Shown: piece after piece, positions 55,549-64,000 of the stretch
Layout: the number at the start of each line of letters is the position of its first letter
Position numbering within the stretch: the first letter of the stretch is position 1
NCBI RefSeq assembly: GCF_023159225.1
Contig: NC_063169.1
Coordinates: forward strand, 55,639,934 to 55,703,933
Reading direction: 5' to 3'
Length of the DNA stretch: 64,000 nt
Source of the DNA: Perognathus longimembris pacificus
Lineage: Eukaryota; Chordata; Mammalia; Rodentia; Heteromyidae
Notes under the pieces: generated by a model
The model's database searches: none
Told to the model about the DNA's origin: nothing
Seen by the model: only the letters and a program-made list of their open reading frames with translations
Translations under genes and position numbers: made by a program

Positions 55549-57588
55549 GCTTTAAAAGATTAAAGCCAATAGTCTATAGGCATTTTGATTTTGCTTGTCC
55601 TTAGTGTGATTTCATAAGAAAATAATAAGGCTCCAAGAGTTGGTTTTTGATGTGTGTCCATGGAATCTTCTCTCTGGCTTGGCCTTGAGTATATTCTTTA
55701 ACCATTTCACTTCCTGGGAGTCTCTGTCTCCCCTTTGTCCTGGGCACACCTTAGGTGCTATTGTCCAATCTATTTATGACCCTACTCTGGCTGATAAGCC
55801 TTAAATCAGTCCATCCTTTTATCTTTTGCCTTCCAGGATCAGAGCTACTACCCTTGATCTCCACCTCTCAACAAATATATACAAACCAGCACAGTTTCTT
55901 TTGTATGCTACCATAGAGGACTCTAAATTCTGATGCAAAAGTCCATATGCAAAGGACTTCTGATTTAATATCAGGTAATGATGGTCAGGAATAGTATTCA
56001 CCTTCAAGGAATGGGTTCAGAAAGAATAAGGCCAGATCTAAGTACCCGGAGAATAGATCTGGGATCTGAGAGCACCCACATTTGTGTTATTATACAATAA
56101 AGACACGGGAAGAAGGGCCGAGCAAGCCAAGTGCCTCTTTTCTTACGGACTAGAGTCGATTTGGGAAAATTGCATGCAAATTCTATTTGAATGTTCCCAG
56201 TTCTATCCACTTCTTGACATTTCATCCAAGGGATGAGTTTCTAGACTGTGTGTACTGGTTGGAAATATTGTCAAGAGACAAGAGGAGCAGTGATGGTGAC
56301 CTTTCCATGTGGGCTCCTAGAGGGTCTGAAGTTAGGGAGGCCCTGGCTTGAGCACCCCCAGGAGTAGGTGTGAGAGAGAGCTTGCTTCCTGCTCTGCTAC
56401 CCACTTCAGAGCCAACTCCGAGTCCCTAGATGGATCAGCAGTTTAATTCTATATTATTCTTTGCAGTTGAAAGTAATTCATTCGATGGACACTCAGAACC
56501 TGTAGTAAAATCACAATGGCCAGGTCAACTGGCCTCCCTTCAAATTATTCTTCAGTAACATGAACCCCATAATTTGGATTAAGGTGAGAGATGGACGTGA
56601 CTGGTATACTGTGCAGAGATCCTCAGAACTCTGTCACTGCTCTACGTGCTCTTCTGCAGCTTTCTGTATGACTCTGCTTGGGCATGTCTGCCCCTGAGGC
56701 TGTTTACAGAGGTCAGCTCTGGGACCACATGAGCCATTTTGGCCAGGAGTGAAAAGAACTGGAAATGTCTGGTTGCTTAGTCCCTCCAGAGCAGCCCTGA
56801 GCCATCCACTGACCACGTATGTCGAAAAGTCCGCTGTTCTTCCTTCAAGTTGAGACAAACCCCGAGACAACATTTACACCCTGGTAACTAACTGTCTAGG
56901 ATTCCGCTGAAGCTATCCTCCGGGATTTTGCCAGAAGTTTGTGCCGTTGTTTGGCTGCTATTTCAGTCACTTTTCCTTCTCATTGCCTGTTCCTGTTTAT
57001 TCCACTTTCTTCTTGGCTCCTGGGAGAATTTTTAATAGTTTCTTGCACATGGATTTTTTTTTTTTTTGCTTCAGAATAGGGTTCTAGGAAACCCTGGTAC
57101 TAAGAGGGGCCACCGTGAGCATTGAAATCTAGCTATAGTGCAGAACCCTATTCCCCCATCTCTCATGTTCTAGGCTCCAAATCTCAGTTGAGGCTGTGAC
57201 TGAAAATGCCATAGTCTCCTTGCTTCTTCTGGCTGAGACCACACTCCTCAGAACTAGGCCCTTGCTGGTATGGTCGAGCTCAACTATCTCTTCTTATCTT
57301 TCCATTCTTCCTAAGGTTATAATCTTCCCTCCAACTCCCCAAGCCTTTAAGGAAAATTCTTTCACTAATGGACTAGGTTCACGGCAATACTTCCGCTACT
57401 TGACACAGTGGTCACCTCTGACCATTGCCTAAGATCACCATATCGGAGTTGATGAGATCCTATGATTCAATGCTGGCGCGCCATTCCAGGTGGATTTCAG
57501 AGGATAGACTCTGCTTGTTTCCCTCAGTCAGCTATGTAGTAGAATGCCTAGCCTGACCCTTGTAGGGATAGGAATGGAATCTACTTCG

Positions 57589-57590
<2 letters not shown>
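55549..57590. other. Unique sequence, no gene seen
   Basis: About 2 kb free of SINEs. Reverse frames at 55819-56404 and 56634-56873 have no domain. A GGCGCGCC octamer occurs at 57475-57482, rare in AT-rich mammalian DNA but without known meaning here. Confidence 0.4.

Positions 57591-57647
<57 letters not shown>
57591..57647. repeat. (GT)n at a SINE tail
   Basis: About 28 units, directly followed by the tail side of a reverse SINE. Confidence 0.97.
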
Positions 57648-57650
<3 letters not shown>

Positions 57651-57840
57651 GTGTTTTGATTCAAGGCCTTGTGCTTGCCAGACAAGCACTCTTACATTTG
57701 AACCATGACTCCAACGCTTTTTTGCTTTACAGGAAGGGTTTCATGCATTTGGCCTGGTTTAGTCTTGAACTGTAATCCTCCTATCTCTGCGTTTCAAGGA
57801 GCTGAGATTACAGGCATGACCCACCATGCCTGACTATTTC
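57648..57840 (-). mobile_element. Old SINE, reverse
   Basis: 'gtgttttgattcaaggcctt', 'cttacatttgaaccatgact', 'gagctgagattacaggcatg' and 'acccaccatgcctgac'. Confidence 0.75.
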
Positions 57841-58381
57841 ATTAAACCCTTAACATCTATTGAAGAGACAGGCCTTAGTAGATATACATTGAAAGAATGA
57901 ATGAATGACCTCACAAATGTGACTCTGTGGGAGATAAATGGGTACAGGTGAAGGGTGGGAGGTGGTCCCTGGCAAGGGTTCCGGGCTCCGTAAATGCAGG
58001 CACAAAAGGTAGAACACCAGCCTTTTTTTTTTTTTTTTTCTCTTTCCCTTCCAAGGCTGATTTTGATTAGTTATTTTTTTCCAATTAAATATATTTCAGA
58101 AAATCCAAGCATTTAATTATTTTCAAAAGTAAAAAAAAATTAATGAAATGATCTCTATGATACTTCACCAGCTTTAAGTATCATTTAACGGACTTCTTTC
58201 TCCATTACTTGAAAAGAAATCCTGGCATCATCTTATTTTATCTGCAAATACCTCATGGTCTATGTTTAGAGTTAACACAGGGTTTCAGACTTACTATGTG
58301 CTTCACAGGCCTCAAAGTCATGATCCTCCTGCCGTAGCCTCTTGAGACCTGGGGTTAAAAATTGTTGTTTTTGCTTAAAAA

Positions 58382-58700
58382 AATTATTTCTTTATTGTCA
58401 AAGTGATATACAGAAGGGTTACAGTTTCATAGGTAAGGCAGTGCGTACATTTCTTTTCTTTTTTCTTTTTTGCCAGTCCTGGGCCTTGGACTCAGGGCCT
58501 GAGCACTGTCCCTGGCTTCTTTTTGCTCAAGGCTAGCACTCTGCCAGTTGAGCCACAGTGCCACTTCTGGCTGTCTTCTATATACGTGGTGCTGAGAAAT
58601 CCAACCCAGGGCTTCATGTATATGAGGCAAGCACTCTTGCCACTAGGCCATATTCCCAGCCCCTGAGTACATTTCTTATCCAACTTGTTACCTCCTGGGC
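58382..58700 (-). mobile_element. LINE-1 3' end split by a type I SINE
   Basis: 'tttattgtcaaagtgatata' to 'aaggcagtgcgtacatttct', then a SINE, then 'gagtacatttcttatccaac'. The host belongs to the tail family of 22546-22619. Confidence 0.8.
58456..58666 (-). mobile_element. Type I SINE, reverse, nested, with TSD
   Basis: T-rich tail, right monomer and ID-like head. An 11-nt duplication, gtacatttctt, lies at 58445-58455 and 58667-58677. Reverse frames of 63-67 codons here are SINE-derived. Confidence 0.93.
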
Positions 58701-58820
58701 AGGAAAGTCCATGAAACTCTTATCTCTAATTAAGCAGCAAAAGCCAAAAATGAAGCTCTGATTCAAGTGGCAGAGTGCTAGTCTAGAACAAAGCTAAGAG
58801 ACAGTGCCCAAGCACTGAAC
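58698..58820 (+). mobile_element. Type II SINE, 5'-truncated, forward
   Basis: 'gggcaggaaagtccatgaaa', 'cttatctctaattaagcagc' and 'tctgattcaagtggcagag' show the end of the head, the linker and the right monomer. Confidence 0.75.
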
Positions 58821-58837
58821 ACATAATTAAAATAACA

Positions 58838-58920
58838 GAATGTAGCTCAGGTACAGAGTGCTTGTCTAGCCTGGCCCTTGGTTCAATACCCAACATTGGG
58901 AAACAAAACAGAACCAAGCA
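58838..58920 (+). mobile_element. ID-like monomeric SINE
   Basis: 'gaatgtagctcaggtacaga' and 'cccttggttcaatacccaac' with an A-rich tail. Confidence 0.75.
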
Positions 58921-59996
58921 TCAAAAGTACCCCCGTCAACACCCATAATCCAGATCCACTAATCTAAAGACAACTGGCAATAATTCGTGTCCATGTTCCA
59001 GTTAGTCCTCTCCAGCTTTTCTCCCCACAAGTTTGTTTGTATGGGTTGAGATCCCTTTATTACAGTCAGTTGCTATGCTTTTCAAGTTTCTTTACGTTGT
59101 AGCTCTCCTTCACAGTTTTGCCTGCAGTAACTTAGTTGAGAAAGAACAAAGCTGATGTTTGTCCCCTGGTCTCTCAGGAAATCCTTCCAGATTTAGATGA
59201 TTGCATTCCTAAAGGTGATTCTTCACACATTCCACCCCGCACTACCTACTTCCTATGAGTGTATGGTTTTATGTTGTTTTTGTATTTTTTTTGGCATGAC
59301 TACTTCATGGTGGCATTGCCTGTTTCTACCAGGAGCTACACACATTCTGGTGTTTCTGCTTACCACAGGCTGATGGTCATTGGTGGCGATGCCTAGATCA
59401 GTTTATTCATTAGTGATCATACATGACACGTTCTATTATTACATAGCAGTCTGTACATGCAAACTCCCCTACATAAGTATTTGGTTTCTATGAATTAATG
59501 TTCCTTGAAGGAGGGTATTGATTCTACTTCTTACTAGTTTTTAAGTACTAATTTTCCCCTTATCCATTCATGGAACTACACTATTTTCTTCCCCAGCCCT
59601 TTTATATTAAATGAGGCACTTCAGCTCTTGTAAGGGAAGTTTACAGAGAAAGCTTCTTATCTACATGCATCAGGTAAAAATTTTGCCATATCTGTTTCTC
59701 TCTCTCTCACTCTCTCTCTCTCTTCAACGTCTATAAGTTGCAGACATCAGATATCAAGACAGTTTATTAATAAATCTTTCACGTATGTTTTATAAGAACA
59801 AGGACATTTTTTTTCTACACGATCATGATCCTATTACCAGAAGAAATAAATTTAACATAAAGTAATAGCATTTAATAATTGATTTATATTCAAATGGTTT
59901 TTTGTCCCCATAATATCCTTTGAAACTATTTTTTAAAAATTCAGTGAAGGCTCATGCATAATATCTGCTCATATATCCCTTTATTTTGTCTTGCTA
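58921..59996. other. Mostly unique sequence upstream of the exon
   Basis: 58925-59060 resembles an old LINE segment ('cacccataatccagatccac'). A CT run lies at 59697-59722. Otherwise it looks like ordinary intron sequence. Confidence 0.4.
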
Positions 59997-59997
59997 G

Positions 59998-60063
59998 GAA
60001 AGGAACCAAGCTTCCCCTGAGCCAGAGCATGTCAACCTGCACTATGGGTATTACACAGATGAG
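59998..60063 (+). CDS. Candidate 66-nt internal protein-coding exon, gene unknown
   Basis: A polypyrimidine-rich acceptor ('tttattttgtcttgctag', AG at 59996-59997) and a strong donor (gag|gtaggt, GT at 60064-60065) bracket exactly 66 nt, so the exon is a multiple of three. In the frame starting at its first base it is open and encodes 22 residues, beginning ERNQASPEPE and ending HYGYYTDE. The second frame is also open (KGTKLPLS...), and the third meets a stop. The first-frame peptide is hydrophilic, Pro/Glu-rich, then Tyr-rich. This is plausible for a cytoplasmic tail, a linker or a disordered segment, but I do not recognise the protein. It is too short to stand out as a long open frame. No neighbouring exon of the same gene is visible, so flanking introns must reach beyond the window or to exons I missed. 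A chance splice pair is possible. Confidence 0.6.
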
Positions 60064-60098
60064 GTAGGTGACTCCTTCTTTCATTGTGAGTTTGTTTG

Positions 60099-60153
<55 letters not shown>
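60099..60153. repeat. (TCTA)n tetranucleotide microsatellite
   Basis: About 13 perfect units starting only 36 bases after the candidate exon donor and ending at the tail of the reverse SINE that follows. Confidence 0.97.
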
Positions 60154-60154
<1 letters not shown>

Positions 60155-60395
60155 GTTGTTGGGCTTGAACTCAGGTCCTGGGTGCTATCCTTGAGCTTTT
60201 TTTGCTCAAGGCTAGCGCTCTGCCACTTTGAGCCACAGCTCCACTTTCAGTTTTCAAAAAAAAATTTTTTTTTTTTGAGATAAGAGTCTCATAGGGTTTT
60301 CCTGCCCAGGCTGGCTTTGAACTGTGATCCTCAGATCTCAGCCTCCTGAGCAGCTAGGATTACAGGCGTAAGCCACCAGCCTCCAGCTAAGTTTG
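60154..60395 (-). mobile_element. Type II SINE, reverse
   Basis: 'ttgggcttgaactcaggtcc', 'ctgccactttgagccacagc', an A-run/T-run at the monomer junction (60257-60277), 'ctggctttgaactgtgatcc' and 'cgtaagccaccagcctccag'. Confidence 0.9.
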
Positions 60396-60854
60396 TTTAT
60401 TCTGACATTGGTAATCCTTGATTGTAATGCGAAACTTGATTCCTTGGTCAACTTAAGTCTGCAGATTTCATTAAAACAAAAGGAACTCTTTTCTTTTGTA
60501 CTTACTAAGAATATGTGGGGTAGACTTTTGAGACTGAGCTTTCCCATCTTCCTAAGGGGCTAGTATTATGCATGTCTGATCTTGATTGAATCAATTATTT
60601 CTGTGGTGCTTGGTAAAATGATGAATTCCAGTTACTCTATCATCTATAGCGGATCCTCTTCTATGAGTGAAAACTTGCCCCTTTTGCTGGCTCATTTTCA
60701 AGCAACAATGTGGACACATGGATTCTTTTTTGATTCAATGTATTGTCGATTATTATCATCATTATTCTCTTTTGTCTTCACATTATTTCAAACTTGGCCA
60801 ACATGTGTACCTTTAAAATGATTCCTATATTCTTTTTATCATACTCCTGTTGAT

Positions 60855-60856
<2 letters not shown>
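60396..60856. other. Unique sequence, no gene seen
   Basis: About 460 bases without a recognised repeat or further exon. Confidence 0.4.
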
Positions 60857-60902
<46 letters not shown>

Positions 60903-60919
60903 TGTGTGTGCGTGTGCGT
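60857..60919. repeat. (GT)n, imperfect, at a SINE tail
   Basis: About 30 units with single GTAT and GCGT interruptions. It is followed by an old reverse SINE. Confidence 0.95.
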
Positions 60920-61195
60920 CTGTGTACATGGTTCTGTGATTTAATTCAAGGCCTTCTGTTTGAGTCATGCCCTTAGTGCTTGTTTTCATTATTATTTTTT
61001 CCAGTCTTGCTTTCTGCCCTGACCAGCCTGAACTGTTAATCCTCTGATGTATACTTTCTGTGTAACTTGGATGGTAAGTACCCATCCTTTATTGACTGAG
61101 ATAGGGGCTTGTCAATTTTTGCCTGCTATTCTTCCAATCCTCCTGATCTCTCAGGTAACTAAGGTTACAGGAGTGATCTACAATACCTGGTTTCC
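60920..61195 (-). mobile_element. Old SINE, reverse
   Basis: 'gtgatttaattcaaggcctt', 'tgagtcatgcccttagtgct', 'gaccagcctgaactgttaat' and 'aactaaggttacaggagtga'. Two head-like segments suggest a composite. Confidence 0.55.
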
Positions 61196-61981
61196 TCACT
61201 GGTTAAACCTAACTTATTTTCTGACATGGCAAGCTTTTCTGACTCACCTGGTCTTAGTCCTTGAGTCAGTGGCGTCCCAGGGAGACCTGTTCCTTTTTGT
61301 AAATAATGATATTTAGAAATCATGATCTGGGTAGTAAGTGTGCTTATTGCTGTGGAGGTGTCATTATATCAGCCCTTTCAGTGAGGAAAGTTACTAGAGA
61401 TCTTCTTTCCCTTTTTATTAAACCATTAAATAGATTTCTCCATTTTCTTGTCCTGAGGTGACTCTTCCTTTTCCCATAGCAAGAACCTTGATTCTCAGCA
61501 GGATTAATAACTTGGCTCATTTGCTTTGTTCCCAAAACACAAATATTTTTCATTATTATTTCATCAGGATTTTCCCCAACAATAGATCTATAGTAAAGTT
61601 TAAAAATTTCTTCATAATTTGTGTTCATTGTTCTTTGGGTTGTATCCTCCTAAAGCCAGGTTTCCCAGCCTTTGCAATATTAATATTTTGAGACTGGTAA
61701 TTCTATATTGTGTGGGACCTTTGCCTCATAGAATATTGTGGACATCCTTTGCCTCTAGACACTGGCCCAGTATATCTTCCCACAGCTGTGCCACTCATAA
61801 CCAAGCAACTGTGGTCAAATGGGCCCTGAGAGGGTGAGGACAAAACCCCTCTGTTAGAAGCCATTTCTCTATGAGTGACCTTGTATCCTGACTACTGTGT
61901 TCAAAAGCTTCTTGAATTATATCTAATTAAATTCATTTATTTCTGTTTGTACTCAATCTTAGAATTTATTTCTCTTTAATA

Positions 61982-61982
<1 letters not shown>
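61196..61982. other. Unique sequence, no gene seen
   Basis: Reverse frame of 94 codons (61344-61628) and forward frames of 72-77 codons without domains or splice pairs. Confidence 0.4.

Positions 61983-62031
<49 letters not shown>
61983..62031. repeat. (GT)n at a SINE tail
   Basis: About 24 units, ending at 'tcctgggactcaaactcag' of the next SINE. Confidence 0.97.
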
Positions 62032-62033
<2 letters not shown>

Positions 62034-62280
62034 TGGGACTCAAACTCAGAGCCTGGACACTCACCTTGAGCTGTTACCTGGGCACGAATCTTGAGCTGTT
62101 TTGCTCAAAGCTAGAGCACTCGATCACTTGAGCCACAGCTCTACTTCTGGCCTTTTGGTGGCTCATTGGAGACAAGCGTTTCACAGACGTCCTGTTTGGG
62201 CTGGCTTTGGACCACCATCCTCAGATCTTAGCCTTGTGAGTAGTTAGAATTACAGGCATGGGCTAACAGGATCCAGCTCC
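62032..62280 (-). mobile_element. Type II SINE, reverse
   Basis: 'gatcacttgagccacagctc', 'ctcattggagacaagcgttt', 'gtgagtagttagaattacag', 'aggatccagct'. A 20-base segment near 62062-62100 looks locally duplicated ('ccttgagctgtt' / 'tcttgagctgtt'). Confidence 0.88.
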
Positions 62281-62299
62281 CTTTAATAAGTTTAAAATT

Positions 62300-62475
62300 A
62301 AATGTTATTTTTTGGCTTAAATAACAAGCACTGATTTCTCATAATTCTGGCAGTTGGAAGTCTGTGCTCAAGTGTTTGCAGGCTTGGGTTCTGGTAAGAG
62401 CCATCTTCCTGTTTCATTTGCACTTTTCAATCTGCTGTGTTGTCACAGGGTAAAGAGAGAAGCAGGTAAGCCGCT
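62300..62475 (+). mobile_element. Ancient mammalian interspersed repeat
   Basis: 'atttctcataattctggcag', 'ttggaagtctgtgctcaagt' and 'ttgggttctggtaagagcca' resemble a widespread old repeat containing 'cagttctggaggctgg'. Family not named. Confidence 0.5.
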
Positions 62476-62619
62476 GGCTTTTTTCCTTTCTCCTCTACAT
62501 AAAAAAGTAGGGTCAATTAGTTTTCCAGGAAGGTTTCATCATGACAGGTCTGCATATGCATGCAATGTATCTTGATCAAAGTGGCTCAAGTGACAGAAAC
62601 CCCAGTACTGCTTTTTTTT

Positions 62620-63460
62620 TTTTAATTCTAAATTAATATAACATCTTCATGGTTCAGAAGTACAAATTTATACTAACAAATGAATGCTCCATAAAACTTC
62701 ATTCCCATCCCTATCCTTGCTAATGTTCCAACGTACTCCCTGCAGGTAACTACTTTCATGCATTTCTGGCTTTAGTGTCTGACACACAACCTAGGATTCT
62801 ACATATTTTCTTTGGACCTCAAGTTCTGCATCTAAAAAATTATACCATGGAAAGCACTCCCCAATAAACCCTTCTCTAGCTCCCTGTGACTCCACTGAGA
62901 GGCACTTTCAGAGTTATTCCCATGGCATTCAGAAATGTCACTTAGGTTGTTCCCAATATTGCTAATGCTACAAACAATTCCATAATGATATCATTTGGAT
63001 TTGCAAGGGACATCCTTAAGATAAACTCTTAGAGCTAGGATTGCTGTATCAAAGGGTAAATGAATCTGTAGTTTTAGTAGATATTGCTAAATTTGTCTCC
63101 ATGGGCTTGTACTGTTTTGCATTTCTACCAGCAAGACATGAAGAATGTGTAGTTGAGCAACAAATTCATGCCAATCTGATAAGCGTAAATATTGTAAATA
63201 TCTCAGCATTGAGTTAGCATAGTTTTGACTTGCATTTGTCTTATTATGAATTAACTTGAACATCTTTACATGTGTTTGTATCATTCTTTGTCTTTTTTGC
63301 AAACTCTCTGAAGTTGTCTTTTTGTATTTTCTCATTCTATTTTTATTGCTTTGCAGTTATTTTTAGGTATATCAGTATAGTGAGTATATTAAGGCTAATT
63401 TAATTTTTACATCTTTTATCTTGGATAAAAACTTTCTCCATGCCAGGATTTCCTCCCCTC
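62620..63460 (-). mobile_element. Ancient LINE-1-like remnant
   Basis: 'aacatcttcatggttcagaa', then 'cttaggttgttcccaatatt', 'gctaatgctacaaacaattc', 'ctaggattgctgtatcaaag', 'catttctaccagcaagacat' and 'tgacttgcatttgtcttatt' occur in the order known for the antisense of old L1 3' sequence. The strand is therefore given as reverse. The 82-codon reverse frame at 63087-63335 is a relic at most. Confidence 0.65.
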
Positions 63461-63765
63461 TTTTTTTCTGGTACTATAGTTTTGAATTTAGAGCTTTGGA
63501 CTTTCTAGGTGGGTGCTCTATCATTTGAACTACACCTTAAGCCCATTTTGTTGTTGTTGTTATTATTATTTTGAATAAGACCTCACATTTGCTGGCTGGC
63601 CTGGATTGCTATCCTTCTGTTTATACTTCCTGCATAGATAACATGACAAGTACATGCCACTGTGGGCCAACGTTTTTATTGATTGAAATGAGGGCTGCTC
63701 TTTGCCGAGGCTGGTGTTGAACTGAAATACTGATCTCAACCTCCTGAGCAGGGGTTTTAAAGTGA
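63461..63765 (-). mobile_element. Old SINE(s), reverse, at the window edge
   Basis: 'ggtactatagttttgaattt', 'gctctatcatttgaactaca', 'tgctggctggcctggattgc', then a second head piece with 'gccgaggctggtgttgaact' and 'gatctcaacctcctgagcag'. Confidence 0.6.
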
Positions 63766-64000
63766 TTTCATATTTGGTGAAACTAGATCCTTCTTCATTA
63801 CTTTTTCCCCTTGCATTTTACTGGTTCTTCTTGTATGTCTGGTTTTTATATAAACAATAGAATAAACTTGGCTAATTCTTGGAGAGATTTATTGGATTTT
63901 TATTGGGCTCACATTAAATTTATGTATTTACAATCAGAAATAATTGATATCCTTGTAATGCTGAGTCATTCTATCCACAAGCATAAGACAATGAAGTACG

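Noticed and set aside
57475..57482. GGCGCGCC as a sign of vector or cloning sequence
   Set aside because: Flanking sequence is ordinary mammalian DNA. A single octamer is not evidence of a construct.
62455..62470. Splice donor 'gcaggtaagc'
   Set aside because: It lies in an old interspersed repeat and no matching acceptor with an open short exon was found.

Overview
This is eukaryotic, mammalian, non-bacterial sequence: AT-rich, without gene-dense coding, full of short interspersed retroposons, remnants of old LINEs and long GT, CT and CCTT microsatellites. The SINEs point to a rodent. Two dimeric families dominate and share one right-hand monomer. Type I has an ID-like (tRNA-Ala-type) left monomer. 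Type II has a B1/7SL-like left monomer. The type I structure agrees with the IDL-Geo SINE known from Geomyoidea (kangaroo rats, pocket mice, pocket gophers), so a heteromyid or geomyid rodent is my best guess. This is inference from structure, not from an alignment.

Layout: the window looks like one long intergenic or intronic stretch. The only stretch I would call coding is a 66-nt internal exon at 59998-60063 (+), with a good acceptor and donor, encoding 22 residues of a protein I do not recognise. If it is real, at least the flanks around 60 kb are intronic on the + strand. All other open frames are explained by SINEs, microsatellites or chance. 1-4100 is mostly unique sequence with old SINEs. 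4.1-13.9 kb holds SINEs, an L2 reverse-transcriptase remnant (9.2-9.7 kb) and MIRs. 14.3-17 kb is mostly unique. 17-25.8 kb is SINE-dense, with a 370-bp polypyrimidine composite at 24.2-24.6 kb. 26-30 kb is repeat-poor. 30.5-36.5 kb is again SINE-rich, including a tandemly duplicated SINE at 34.15-34.59 kb. 37.25-40.6 kb is a 3.3-kb SINE-free block that looks like clustered conserved noncoding (enhancer-type) sequence. 40.7-44 kb holds SINEs and old repeats. 44.3-46.6 kb is a second SINE-free block. 47-55 kb mixes SINE, L2, MIR and L1 ends. 55.5-57.6 kb is unique. 57.6-64 kb holds microsatellites, SINEs, the exon and an old L1-like remnant at the right edge.

How things fit together: the plausible biology is a regulatory landscape with candidate enhancer blocks around 14.4, 33.6, 37.3-40.6, 44.3-46.6 and 53 kb, close to or inside a gene with short exons, in a genome with active dimeric SINEs. 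The most distinctive structural signals are the shared right SINE monomer on two different heads, insertions with readable target-site duplications (4.2, 18.1, 22.5, 25.3, 31.9, 54.5 and 58.4 kb), and the repeated placement of microsatellites at the A-rich tails of SINEs. I see no convincing new enzymatic or defence system here.
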